A stretch of 64,000 nucleotides of DNA, from the NCBI GenBank assembly GCA_013397865.1, contig VZTI01003258.1, positions 67,767 through 131,766 of the forward strand, written 5' to 3'. The position numbers and the translations under genes are program-made. Positions 38,236-50,398 of the stretch are shown here, piece by piece (position 1 is the stretch's first letter; every line of letters begins with the position of its first letter). The notes under the pieces are model-generated. The model saw nothing but the letters and a program-made list of their open reading frames with translations, was not told where the DNA came from and did no database searches. The DNA comes from Struthidea cinerea. Lineage: Eukaryota > Chordata > Aves > Passeriformes > Corcoracidae.

Positions 38236-38350
38236 AATCACAGAATATTCTGAGTTCGAAGGGACCTACAAGAATCATCAAGTCCATCTCTTAAGTGAAT
38301 GGCTTTTACAGGGATTGAACCCACGGCCTTGGTGTTATTAGCACCCTATG
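38236..38350 (-). mobile_element. tRNA-Ile-derived SINE (TguSINE1-like), 5'-truncated
   Basis: In plus-strand order: CR1-like tail aatcacagaatattctgagt, linker ttaagtgaatggc, then the reverse complement of the tRNA T-arm (gggattgaacccacggcc) and half the anticodon arm, where it stops. It has the same structure as the copy at 22560, in opposite orientation. Confidence 0.88.
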
Positions 38351-38849
38351 TATGTTTGTGAAGTATGGGGATCATAGAGACTTCATATTATATTACTTTT
38401 TTCATTAGTCATGTTGGTCTTGTTTGGGATTTTGCTTTTTTCCTTGTATATCAAAATACTTTGGGGTGGTTCTCTGTTTAAGCTGCAAGGAATTTAATGT
38501 TATTTTTATGCAGTCTGAGTAATTTACTCATTTGGAATCTTGACTCCGAGTACACATGTTGAACTGTTTTGGAAAGCTGACCCCTGAAATTATACATGTA
38601 AAAGAAAAATATTATGACAGTAAAATGCTATCGAGGAATAATAGTAATTAAGACATTGAAATTAAGGACATTGCAAATGAACATCCATTCAGGAATAAAC
38701 TCTAAACCAAGATTTTTTGCTGTATGTGAAGGCATGTGGTGGAAAACTGCAGTTTTAATGCAGTATATATTGTTGAAGAGAGATGAGGATTTTGTTCTCA
38801 CATAACACATGAAGCTCTTTAAACACATCTCTCTAAGATGAAAAACTTC

Positions 38850-38932
38850 TCTTTTATTTAATTTTATTTACTTTTATTTAATTTTATTTAATTTTATTTT
38901 ATGGAAATGTGAATGTGAATGTAAATGTAAAC
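38850..38932. repeat. Simple repeats: T-rich (TTTTATTTAA)n then (RATGTR)n
   Basis: Imperfect units of cttttatttaattttattta run to about 38903, followed by four to five units of the gaatgt/aaatgt type. This is low-complexity DNA. Confidence 0.85.
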
Positions 38933-40764
38933 AGGCCATCTCTCCACTGCACTTTTATTCAATGCTGCCTTGATGGAATGAAAACTTAGAAGTGGAATAA
39001 AACTTGCCTGTTCCCTGCAGGCTTGAGAACAGATAAATTATTTTGCTTCTATTTTGGGTGCCTTTTAAATCTGTGACAGGGCAACTGAAAAATTCAGGGT
39101 AAATCGCCTGCTGTTGATAGTCTGATAACATCACAGTGAAAGAATTTTTGACATGCAGATGAAAGGAATTGTTTTTCAGCATTCTGGCTTTTGCAACTGA
39201 ACTTCTTGGTTCTCCTTCTTGTACATACTACACCCAGTGCAGAGTAGTAGCTTGCTGAATTCTTGGATAATCTATTTACTACTGTTTGGGTTTTCCCCTG
39301 TTTGTGTCAAAGTCTGCGGGTTTTTTTTTGTTAGGGGATTTTCTGCTTTGGCTTTTTGTTGGATGTTTTTTAATTAGCATACTTGTTGTTTTATCTTTGG
39401 TGTTGTTTTGCCCTGTAACATCTGTGGAACATTATCTTTTGCTTTCTAGTTAGAGGAGAAAAGGAAAAATGAAAAGCAGCAGTCTCTTACATTTACTTTT
39501 TGAGTAGGCTTTGTCTGCGGGTGAAGACTTGAAAACAGGACTTCTGATGCGATGCCTAACTCCTGCCAACGGGCTGCATGGCTCTGGATTAGTAATTCAC
39601 ACTTTCATCTTCTTTTTCCATAGGAAAGAAAAATAAAAAAGATCAGATGCTGAACCGGAGCTGTTGGAAAAGACATGGCTAATCAGCTTTTTAACCGGTA
39701 GCCAAAGGTTGCTGCATCTAGTGGTGCTGCATTGCGAAACACTTTCAGATTCCACTCACAAATGCAAAAATACTCATGTTGCCATATCCCTACGTATTTT
39801 CTCAGCTCCATCACTATAATTTGATAGGCACTTGTAGCTATGACCTAAATGCTCTTTACAGGCTGTAAATCTTTGATTTATAACTAGGGCAAGTTGTAGG
39901 ACACTTTGTTCTCAAAATATTATCTAACCTGGTAATTTAATTATGCTAACAGAAAGGAGCCCTCACAGGACTATTTCTCCTGACTACTGGTATGTACATT
40001 AAATATTTGTGAATTCATTTTGCAATATGCATAGTTCTTTACAATTTTTCTTCCTAAGATATGATGACTAAGCATAGCTCCATGACACAGAACAGCTGAG
40101 AACTGACAAGTCTGGAGAAGAAATGAGATAGAAATAATCTGGAAATAATAACAAAGAGTTTGGAACACAACTGTATAGAAGGCTTGGACTAATACTGTTT
40201 TGAAAACAAGTGGCTTGGAAGGAGTCAGTTTTTTCTTTTTGGAACTATGAGTGAAATTTGCAGTACAGGATTTGATCTGCTTTTATATTGATGCGATGGA
40301 GACATAGGCAGTGTGATTAAACATCTTGCTTACAAATCAGTAGTAGTAACAATCATAGAAAGAGTACCACACTTACACTTTACTTTCATATTTGTGCCAT
40401 AACTTTTTTAGGAGTTGACTAATTTAGAAAAAAGACATAAGGACTGTATCTAATTTATTGAGTAAACACCTTTATAATTGGGGTAAAACTATACCAACAC
40501 CATTTTGTTGTATGTGTTCTAGTGAATAGTATTTCTGGGCTTTGTGTGGGTTTAGATGGTGTCAAAATAGTAGCTAAATAGAAAATACTGAGCTCAAAAT
40601 CACTTCAAGATTTGATATTGGTCCCTCTGTTCTTTGGAATAATTCAACATAGGCATAAGTTGAATGGCAAATTCAGCAACTTCCCATATTATTAAGGAGA
40701 ATGAATCAGCAATAAGAAAATATCTCTTTGTTGTTTTTTTAAAGGCTCACAATCTACTTGACAT

Positions 40765-40898
40765 AGTATAATTATACTGATGTATAGTATATATTTATTT
40801 TTATATTATATTTTTATTTATATGGCATTATATATTATCTGTATTATATATTAAATTATACTATATTTGTATTATATAAGACTTAGTATAATTATACT
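40765..40898. repeat. AT-rich block bounded by two identical 14-bp palindromes
   Basis: The perfect palindrome AGTATAATTATACT occurs at 40765-40778 and again at 40885-40898, exactly 120 bp apart, enclosing nearly pure A/T sequence. Confidence 0.9.
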
Positions 40899-42359
40899 TA
40901 TTCACATGCCAGGAATCCAGTATAATTCTTGCTGTCCATCTTTTTAACTCCCTAATCTTGCTTATACAGGTGTGGCAACTATCTCAGTTCTGCACTGTCC
41001 TACTGAAAGAAAGCTGACAAAGATGTGACTGTGTTATTGAATTCAAATATTTAACATAGAGAAAACAAAATTAATCTAGTTTTTGTAAGCAATAATCAGG
41101 ACTTTTTTTTCCAAGAATGGAATGACCTAAGCTGTCCTAATATTAAACTATAATTAGTAATATAATTAGCATATAGTTACATTATATAATAGTAATTAAT
41201 ATTTAAATATTAAAGTAACTCCTAAGATAATGTGAAGTAAAACACGCTTTTGATGCTTAGCGAAAGATTTTATGTAGTTGTTGCTGTTCTGTATAAAGTT
41301 TCCTGGAAGAGGGCAGGTGATGCCCCACATCCTACCTCTTCATGCACTCGTGGTAGACAGAAATCAGAATATGTCAAGAGATTGCTTTCCTACTAGGGAA
41401 TCAGCTGTCTGGATTTATCACATGATGATATGAAATGAAAGAAAAATTATTTCCAAAGGCAACCTTAGATAATGTTCAGAGGAAATAAAAAATTGCATAT
41501 ATTAATTTTCTATATGTCTCAGTTTGAAAAAACTGGGAACATCATACCCTCACGATAACTCAAAATGAGGTACTTCTGCCTAATCTCATAAACCTCTTCA
41601 CATGAAACGTCACCCAATCTCATAAATTCTTCACTGTTGTAGTTCAAATTCTGTTGTCATTGAAGTCCCGTGTAAATCAGTAGGAAACATTTGAAAAACA
41701 ATGCAATTGCTTTTTAATTCCATGGACTGGTGCGTAATTCTACTCAGTGCCACAATAACTGTCATGATACATTGTTTTGATTCATAAACAATGGTATTTT
41801 AATTAATTACATGGTCTTCTATAGATAAGTAACTTATAAATTGAGAATTATAAATTGAGAATTTCTCTCACTTTTTACTAAATGAATAGTCAAAAAGCCA
41901 GTGGCATTACCTACAAGAGCAAGTTGACAGTGGTGTCACCAGGCTTTGAAGAAGATTTTGCAGCTGAAATACTTTCACACAAATGCATACTTCTCTCATG
42001 CTCAACTTAAATATATCACATCTGCTATATATTAATTCTTGGTATTTTTCATAGGCTAATGTGGTATGCTTTAATTTTTCAGTGGATGAAGCTCCTGGTA
42101 CTAAATCTCGCATTAATGAAGAAAATCAAACCATGATGAAAGTCTTTGGGGCAAATGAAGAAGATTCTACATCTTACGACATTGTGTTTATTCTCCTACA
42201 TCTTCACGGTATCTCCTGTTTCTGCTGCTTGGCTCCACTATTTTCTTTGCCTTTGTAAAAGCTGTCAATTCTCTGGGAAAAAGGAGTAGTGCTATTTCTC
42301 ACAGAAGCAAGGCTTCACTCCTGACTATAACTGTACAGTTATATTCAAGTATAGTCTTA

Positions 42360-42510
42360 GAATCATAGAATGGTTTGGGTGGGAAGGGACCTTAAAGATT
42401 ACCTGCCACAGGCAGGGACACCTTCCATTACATGAGGTTTCTCAAGGCTCCATCCAATCTGGCCTCAGACACTTCCAGGGATGGGGCATCCACAACTTCT
42501 CTGGGCAAAA
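42360..42510 (-). mobile_element. CR1 3'-end fragment
   Basis: Plus-strand aatcatagaatggtttgggt, gggaagggaccttaaagatt and caatctggcctcagacactt are the reverse complement of the CR1 3' UTR. Confidence 0.92.
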
Positions 42511-42963
42511 GTATTTCCATGTGAGTGTGCATATGTCACTTTTGTGAATATCAATAACCTGTGTGAAGCCATTTGTAAGGCAAAAAAGAAGTTGGATCTA
42601 GACAAGAGCAGATATCTGAAGGTACAATAAATACAAGGTAAGGTATGGTGAAAAATAGAAGACCAATCAGATGTGTAAAGAATTTACAAATTACTGGGTC
42701 TTGATCTACGTGATTTTGTTTCGCATTTTGGAAGGTTATTCAGTTTTAGAGCAATTTCACTAAAAAATGAATGGATATGACCTACACTTTATGAAACTAT
42801 TTGCTATACCTTTCACTGGGATTACTTTACATCATTGCTGCTGCTTTAAAACTCTGATATTACAGATGATGTTGTCAGAGTCATCATAAATAAATAAAGG
42901 TGTGAAGTGTGTATGTATGTGTGTAAGATGCCCTGCCAGGCAGGTTGCAAAATGGGGGTGCAG

Positions 42964-43605
42964 GAGTGGAGGACAGAAGGAGAAAGTAGAGGTATTTTGT
43001 GGGGGCCAGTGGGCCTACAGACCAAAGGACAAAGAGAGTCCATTGGTGGGACCATCCCTATGTCCAGAGATCCTCCCCAGGTTAGGGTGACCGAAAAGGC
43101 TTCCACAGGATGCTTTGTTCCATTATGTTAATGTACCCCCGTTCTGCTTCCCTGACTGGCCCATTGGTCTCCCTGCCCCTCGTTACCTTACAGGTCCCTG
43201 ATCCAGAAGGTTCTCCACTCCCTGTTCCCCCATTGCCCCTTGCCCCATTGCCACTCCCCCAGTTTCCCTATTGGCTCCCATACCCTAGCCCTGCCTGTGT
43301 ACCACCCTCATGCCCTCAGATTATTGGTCTTTGATGCTCTCTCCGGTCCCCTATATAAACCTGGACCCTGCCCTATTCCCTGTCTTTGTCCCTGGACCCC
43401 TTCACACACGTGGCTGCATTAAACCTCTCCCATGGAACTCCATGTGAAGACCCTTCCTGGCTCTTTACTGTCGATCCATTCCTGGAGCTATACGCGCGCG
43501 TGTGTGTGTGGATGTGTGTGCAAGTGTGGTGGCCTTGCCAAGCAGCTTCCTCCTGGAGATGCTTTTGGGAGGGTCGTGGCACTTTACCATCAGCCCACAC
43601 TGCGA
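42964..43605 (+). mobile_element. Probable ERV LTR with upstream purine tract (3' LTR remnant)
   Basis: A purine-rich stretch (42964-42992, almost only A/G) resembles a polypurine tract and is followed by TGTGGGGGCC at 42998. Further in are a TATA box (tatataa, 43352-43358), an ATTAAA signal (43418-43423) and a G/T-rich U5-like stretch ending near GCGACA (43605). The block GGATGCTTTGTTCC (43108-43121) also occurs in the LTR at 44206, so the two are related. The right end is uncertain and no target-site duplication was found. Confidence 0.6.
43494..43523. repeat. (CG)n/(TG)n alternating purine-pyrimidine run
   Basis: tacgcgcgcgtgtgtgtgtg followed by gatgtgtgtg lies inside the presumed U5 of the neighbouring LTR. 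Alternating CG/TG is prone to Z-DNA and expansion. Confidence 0.85.
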
Positions 43606-44205
43606 CAATACTTTGTTATACATTGCTGCAGGCAATGCCTGTTATTAATGTAGTTGTAAAGCATATTGTCTCCTGTGAAATCTTCAGTGAAAGCTTTTGA
43701 AAAAAAATGTTCATGTGTGGCTATGTGTCTTTTTCAGGTACAGCAACATAAATCCATTTTCCTGTTCTCTTCTCTAATAGCTCCTTGGACAGACAAAATA
43801 ACCCAGCAGGAAATAAGACACCATGCTGAAAAATTGTCTGCCTTCTACAGTTCTCCATCTGGAAAATAAATCAGGTAGAAAGAAAAACACTAAATCAGGA
43901 ACAGTGGGGACTTACAAAAATGAAGTTAATGCTAACTTAGTTAGAGGAGACTACAGTATGAGAAGGATCTTTTTTTTTTTTTTTTTTTAGCTCCCATAAC
44001 CCCACTCCTCATCTGGAAAACAAAAAAGTTTTGCCACAGAGCTGGGTGATCTTAGTGTGGGGATCATGTAACCTGGTTTTTCATTTATGTGGAACCCTTG
44101 AGTGTGTGTGTTGATGTAGAAATGAGTATGTTCCTTAGGCTTAGAAGCAGATCACTTTCTCAGTACTCCAGCTACTAGTGTTGCTATTCTCAATCTGCCT
44201 GAGTC

Positions 44206-44550
44206 TGTGGGGATCGGTGTACGGGCGACCCGAAGAATTCCCCTGGGATGCTTTGTTCCTTGGTATGGTCTGTCCCGGTTTGAACCTCCCGGTTGGCTGC
44301 CAGCCTCTCACTCCTCCCTGGCATTCTCCTATTGGTCCCCATCCCCGAATCCCACTTTTCCCCCTGGCCCCAGGTAAAACTGAGACCCTCGGGATTTGCT
44401 TTGGGAGTTCGGCTGTAAATATGGAATAAACCATCAAGCAGGATGAAAAGCAAATCTCCTTCCTGCCTCTTTGCCACTTGACTGTAATACTGATATGCCC
44501 CAGGTTCTGTGGGCTTGCGGGACCCACAGAACTGGGCTATTACGGTATTA
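44206..44550 (+). mobile_element. Solo LTR, class II-like ERV, copy A, with 6-bp TSD TGAGTC
   Basis: This 345-bp LTR runs from TGTGGGG to ACGGTATTA and is flanked by a perfect duplication TGAGTC (44200-44205 and 44551-44556). It contains ATTGG, AATAAA at 44425-44430, and near its 3' end a 10-bp stem (44504-44513 with 44523-44532). No internal region is attached. The 6-bp duplication fits the ERVK-type (class II) integrase. The same family occurs inverted at 51030. Confidence 0.9.
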
Positions 44551-44989
44551 TGAGTCCTGTGGATGGGAGCTGGAAATAGAGTCTGTTCCTGCACACCGGG
44601 GCTTTGATTCTCCTGCTGTAGTAGATAAGCAAATCCCAATTAGACTGATGGAGATTTTTTGATGTCTTTTGGTGGGGGGGATATTTGGGTTTCTGCTTGT
44701 TACAAGGGACTTAAAGAAGGGTTGAAGATCAGACTTCATAGACAAGGATGACTAGAGATTATTTTATTCTCCTTATGTACAAATTTAAACTTCTTTTTAG
44801 TAGTAAACTTGAATTCTTGTTTGTTCAGAAGTTGGTTGAACAGCCCCTCTTGACTGCTGTCACATTAGTGAAGCTTGGCAGAAGCCTCTGTTTTCTTTCA
44901 GAGAAGAAGATGGAGCAAAGTGCTCTCTTTTCTTGAGGGATTGGAAATGTCATCTGAGTCTTTGGCACAGATTTATTTACTCGAAATTA

Positions 44990-46042
44990 GTATTACAGAT
45001 TAGAAACTGGCCAAAGGCCAGGTGTCCATGGAAAACCACTCATTCACTCACTGCTACCACTGGGCAGAGGAGAGAAAATTTAATGAAGGGTTCATGAGTT
45101 GAGATAAGGACCAGGAGAAAAACACTCCAAGGGCAAAACAGGCTCAATTTAGAGATACAAAGTGAATTTATTTCTAACAAAATCAGAGCAGGATAATGAG
45201 AAGTAAAACAAGACCTTAAAAACACCTTTGTCCCCAACCCCTCCCTCCTTCCTGCCGACAGCGCAGGGAGACAGGGTATGGAGGTTTTGGTCAGTTCGTC
45301 ACCCAAGGTTTTCTTCTGCTTGGCTCAGGGAGAGAAGTTGTTCCCCTGTGAGACTGTGGGGTCTCTCCCAGGGGAGGCAGTTCTCCGTGAACCTCTCTGA
45401 TGTGGTTCCAATCTCACGAGCAGCAGTCCTCCCAAAACTGCTGCAACGTGAATTCCTCCTATGGGCAAACAGTCCTCCCAAAACTGCTGTGGCATGGGTC
45501 ATTCTTCCACAGGGTGCAGTCCTCCCAGGACAGGCTGTTCCAGCCTGGAAGCAGGGCCCTCTCTCTCCACCGGGTTTCCCACTGGATCACAGCCTCCTCC
45601 AGGCATCCACCCACTCCGGCATGGGCACCTCCCCCACGGGCTGCAGGTGGATCTCTGCATCCCCTGTGGATCCCCATGGGCTGCAGGGGCACAGCTGCTT
45701 CACCATGGTCATACCACAGCCTGCAGAGGAATCTCAGCTCCAGTGCCTGGAGCACCTCCTCCCCCTCCTTCTGCACTGACCTTGGTGTCTCCATGTAGTT
45801 TCCCTCACAGGTTCTCACCTCCTCCTCTTCTCTGGCTGGAATTCAAAGTGTGCCCCCACCTTTATTTTGATTTCTTCTTAAATCTACTATCACAGAGGCA
45901 TTACCATCATCCCTAGCAGCATGTCCATCTTCAGAGCCATCACGGATTGGCTCTGCTGGACATGGTGGAAGCTTCCAGCAGCTTCTCACAGAAGCCACCT
46001 TTGTGGCCCCCTCACTGTCAAAAAACAAGGCCAAGCAACACA
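44990..46042 (-). mobile_element. Long solo LTR of avian ERVL type
   Basis: Reverse-strand landmarks match the widespread bird ERVL LTR as I remember it: GTGGCTTCTGTGAGAAGCTG followed by CTGGAAGCTTCCA, then GACACCAAGGTCAGTG, GGAGGAGGTGCTCCAGGC, repeated CTGCAGCCCATGGGG-type units, CTTCTCATTATCC, and AATAAA (45167-45172 on plus as TTTATT), ending near CACCTGGCC. The tandem-like modules inside the LTR are typical. Long ORFs on either strand here (up to 183 codons) are chance. The outer ends are approximate and no duplication was identified. Confidence 0.85.
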
Positions 46043-49000
46043 AATGCTGTCCTGGTTTAAAAGCAATATAATATTTATAAAGAAGATTACAGACATTTAT
46101 AAAACTGGAGCTGTCAAAACAGATCAGTCAGGAGATAATTTTATCCAGTAGATGCATCTTACAGCCCTATCACTCATTCACCTTTCTGGTCCAAGTTTTA
46201 CTAAATTTGAAACAAAAACTGAAATCCTCTTTTTCACCTCCTCAACAGTAATAACAACTGAGCCTATGAGACACAATAGGAGTTTGTGCTATTAACTGCC
46301 TCCAAGCCCCTGACCTCATTTCAGAAGTGATTTTGCTGGCTTTTCCCTGGAAAACACTAGGGTGTCCAAAGCCACATGTATCTTGGAAGTACAAAGCACT
46401 GCCCCAGCTCACTGGGGATGCAGCCTCTCAAATGAACAATATTCACTTCTTAAGCTGGCTTGAAGTCTCCTAAAGAGCAACGTGCTAAATTCACAGGATT
46501 TTAAATAAATCTGTGTATAGTTGAACAGCAGTGGTTTAATTAAAAGTTGAGACATTTTGTTCACTGCAAAAAAAGTACACCACTGTAGAAATGCTTCTGT
46601 TTAGCAGCATCTCCTGAATTTTCCTGAAGAAAAACACAGAATAAAATAACTAAAAAAAAAAAAAATTAGGGGAGGGATGAATCTAGGACAAACAGCAAAT
46701 TTACAAAGCATGTTCATCATGAGTTTTGAAAGGAGATGGAGAAGGAAAAATTAAGAGGTAATAAAAACCAACAAACTTTCCCAACTCATATGAGGTTTTG
46801 GGACATTTAAATGTGGTATCAAATGGGGTTCAAATATTTTAATAATGCTGGGGAATGGAGAGCCAGTTTGAAACACTCTGAACCATTAATTTAACATCTG
46901 TATCTTATAAAAAGCATGGAAATAATATTTAGAGAAAATCAAAAGAGTACATAGGTTGTAGTGATATTGTAGCAGATGACAAATATTTCTTAGGAAAGAA
47001 AAGTTCAGTGCTGTTTTATTTGACTTGGTATACTCACCATGATATAAAAGTGTAGTAGTTAATATTGCCTTTCAAAACAAGTCCAATAAGATTTCAGCAT
47101 GAGAGACTTTCTGTAGCGTAAACAGCAGATTAGGGACAGAGAGACACAGAGCAAAATTACAGCTGTCTGTTGTTCTAGTCTAGGTGGTGACATCTCCTGT
47201 CTCTTGGAAATTCACCCTCTAGTCATTAATGGCAAAATTGTTCAGATTAGTTCAGATTAGAAAGCATTTTGTAATGAGAATATGTTGAGATCTTTCTTTA
47301 TTTACAAATTTTAAAATTAACAAGTTCTGTGTTTACATTCCACTAGCTTGTTTTTAAATAAAAGGGTAACTCTAGTCACAAATATCTGTTTGTAGCTAGT
47401 TTAACACTGTAAGAGTTGTGGTTTGTGCTATCATAACTAACTACATGAACTAAATGGGAAGATCTGTTTCACCATCCCAATGTCCTCCCCATACACCAAG
47501 AAAATGTGAGTTATTATGAACACTCTCATACCACCAATTTTATCCAAATCCTTTTCAAAACCACTTCAGAGGAATTACAAATATTGTATGGCTTAGAAAA
47601 TAATGAAAGCTTAAAGGTCCCCAAACAGCCTCTGGACTTCTCTGAGACTGACTGTGAAGTGTAGCTTCCTCTAGCTCCTGTGAGGATTATAATGTATTGC
47701 AGGGAGACCTGGATCAGCAATATTGTTGCCGTAACAGAAGAGAGGGTTGGCTGAAGGACTGTAACTAGCTGTCTGCCTTTTCTCTCTCATATAGATTTTA
47801 ATAATCTGTACGTATCTGGTTTTCACCATACTTCCATGGGGCCTCAACTAAAGAGGATCTCTATATCCTCCAAGGTCTTTCAGTATTATTACCAAACACT
47901 ACTTTAGTAAATCACTTTTCTTCCTCTAGCAGACTTGGATGACAGTCTCTGTGGCACAGTACTCTAAACATATGTGTACTAGTCCTACAAGCTTGTTTGC
48001 AGATGGTCTAGATTTTGATTTGATGTATAGTGCCGTGGATCTCAAGCATGGGAATACTGTCAGGGTTTGGGCAACTTTTGGTCATAATTCAAAACTAATT
48101 CAAGCAGTATTTAAATGCTTACTTGAAATATCTTGCCACTTGGCAATTTTAGCTGAGAGTTGCATGAATTATCCAAATTGTAGAATCATGAAAAAGTGTA
48201 TTCTTATAGAAAATTGGCTCATTTTATTGTAACTTATCTAAAGCTCTCTAAAACTAAGAAAATACTGGCTATGAGATAAACTTGTTCAAAATGGAAAGAT
48301 ATTTCCATTTGACTTTTTATGGGGATTCATTTTTAATTTCCAAGATATTTCTAAAATTGCTTCTCTCCCTTGGCTGTTTTTCACTGCCTGATTCTTTCTG
48401 ACCAGAGTTGTTTGCAAATTTGACTTTAGCTAGTGTTTCTTTATTGATCATTACCAGACTACCTCTCTTGGAGCTTACTTCTGTTGAGGCTGAAATCTCA
48501 GTTTGTCTCAGACATTTCCATGGGCCTAGCAGTTGTTCTAAATTGTGTATGACAAAACAAGAGCTCTAAAATCTTTCACATCAAAGCAATCTGCGTCTCC
48601 CTGCTTGTGAACTCCAAGGAGTTCAGAAATGCAGTCTAGTCCTCTTTGACATGCTAACAAAACATAACTGGAAGGACTGTTTTCCTAACTCATGCTATAC
48701 ATTACAGGTAAGACTAAGAAAATGCCAGCAGGTATTTTATAGCAAGCACCTGCCTCTACTGTTTCAGACCCACCCTGAGTCTCTGTTGTTGACTGCTGCT
48801 TTTTTGCCAAAGGGATGGAAAGAAGCTATTTCCTACACAAGGCTGAAATGTCTCATGGGAACTAACAAGGCCATTACACTCCATGGTCACCAGCCATCAC
48901 TGTTTTAAGAGTTAAAAAAAGGAAAAAATTCAGCCACAGACAAGCAGATGTTGTGTTGTGATCACTGATCACCTTTGAATTTTTGGACTATTGCTTTGTG

Positions 49001-49248
49001 TTTTCCCATCTATTCATTTTCTTGTTGCCTTTTTCCTAGATATTAAGAGAAGTGAGATGGTACACACTGTTGATTATATCCTCAGTGTGTGGCATTATGA
49101 GGCTAGAGCCTGCAGGACTTAAGATATAAAAGACAGCTATCTATCTTAGCTGAACTGATGGTAAGAGAATACAACTTCTCTAAAGACACATAATGAAGAT
49201 GGAAGAGTTGAGTTCTCCGTTCAGTGAGAAGAACTAGTGAATAAATGT
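46043..49248. other. Intergenic, no gene recognised
   Basis: AT-rich unique-looking DNA. The ORFs (up to 97 codons, for example 47939-48232) show no motif or splice context. Confidence 0.55.
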
Positions 49249-49362
49249 ATCATAGAAACATGGGACACTTTGGGTTGGAAGGGACCTTAAAGACCATCTA
49301 GTTCCAACCTCCCTCCCGCCATGGGCAGGGACAGCTTCCACTAGACCAGGTTACTCAGAGCC
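49249..49362 (-). mobile_element. CR1 3'-end fragment
   Basis: Plus-strand tcatagaaacatgggacact, ttgggttggaagggacctta and gccatgggcagggacagctt are the reverse complement of the CR1 3' tail. Confidence 0.92.
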
Positions 49363-49631
49363 CAAATCTATATGTTTAGAAATGTTAAGGAATAGTAAGT
49401 TATATGTGAGAAAGAAAACCGGAAAGAGATCTAAAATTACCTAATTGTTTGTAAGAAAGAATTTGATACAAAAGTTTGGTTTTGATACTACAAATATTTT
49501 CTCATTGACGTTAAACACCTGGCTTTTAAATGGAAAATTAACACGGGCGTTCTAACAGTAAAGCAGGTGATCCTGGTTTGCAATTCCATAAAGAGTAAGC
49601 AAAATTCAATACCAAACATGTCCATCTATGT

Positions 49632-49655
49632 ATCTATCTACAGATGTAGATAGAT
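49632..49655. repeat. 11-bp perfect inverted repeat
   Basis: ATCTATCTACA and its complement TGTAGATAGAT are separated by GA, inside a GATA/TACA-like low-complexity patch. It is likely a simple-repeat by-product. Confidence 0.85.
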
Positions 49656-50261
49656 GTACATACACGTAATATTATGCCTTACATGTTGAATTTTAGCCAG
49701 TTCCCAGATAATAAGAAATTAATTTCAGTCACTAACTAAAATTGACACACTTGGCAAAACACCAAGCGTTAGCCAGCAGTGAGGAGGCATAATATATCCC
49801 AATTAAGTGTTTATTGCAGAAATTATAGTTAATCTTCTTTTCTCCAATACAAACTCCTGGAGCCTTTGCCAGAACTAATACGAAAACATTTCTCCTGAAT
49901 TTCATCAGATGGAGCTCTTTGCAGATAGGGCTGTTTGAGCAGCATGTCAGACAGGGAGATGTCCATCTCTAAGCAGGATATACTGTGGCTACTGCTGCAG
50001 CACTAAACCTGGACCCTTCCTGCTCCCCTGGGAACAGAAAGGACACATGCAGAAGGACAGGAGGAGGTAGAATAGGGAGAGGGATGGTGGCTGACCACGG
50101 AGGAGAAAGCAGCAGCATTCCACTTTAGTAGCATTGTCCCCGAGCCACATGACCTTGCTTCAGGAGCAACCTTCATGTCATCCTATTCAGAGATCTCTGT
50201 GGCTTTCCCAACCCTGGAGTTTTTTCCGTTTAAGTAAGGATTCAGGCCTGCTCATAAGAAG

Positions 50262-50398
50262 ATCACAGAATATTATGAGTTGGAGGACACCCGCAAGGAT
50301 CATCAAGTCCAACTCTTAAGTGAATGGCCCATAGAAGGGCCAAATCCACAATCTTAGCATTGTTAGTACCATGCTCTAACCAATGGAGCTAATGTCAG
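50262..50398 (-). mobile_element. tRNA-Ile-derived SINE (TguSINE1-like), near full length
   Basis: In plus-strand order: CR1-like tail atcacagaatattatgagtt, linker ttaagtgaatggccc, then the whole tRNA-like head ending at the D-arm complement (ctctaaccaatggagctaat). It is the most complete of the three copies. Point changes in the T-loop show the head is not a functional tRNA. Confidence 0.9.

Larger units (their letters stand above)
38351..42359. other. Intergenic, no gene recognised
   Basis: AT-rich DNA with simple repeats at 38850-38932 and an AT-rich block with palindromes at 40765-40898. No supported coding sequence. Confidence 0.55.

Noticed and set aside
44141..44662. 128- and 149-codon minus-strand ORFs
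   Set aside because: They are antisense to solo LTR copy A, run across its target-site duplication, and have no protein motif.
45228..45916. Overlapping ORFs of 119-183 codons on both strands
   Set aside because: They lie inside an ERVL-type LTR; stop-poor G/C-rich modules explain them.
46044..46062. tgctgtcctggtttaaaag as a second LTR start
   Set aside because: It resembles the TGTCCTGGTTT start of some avian LTRs, but nothing downstream continues the match.
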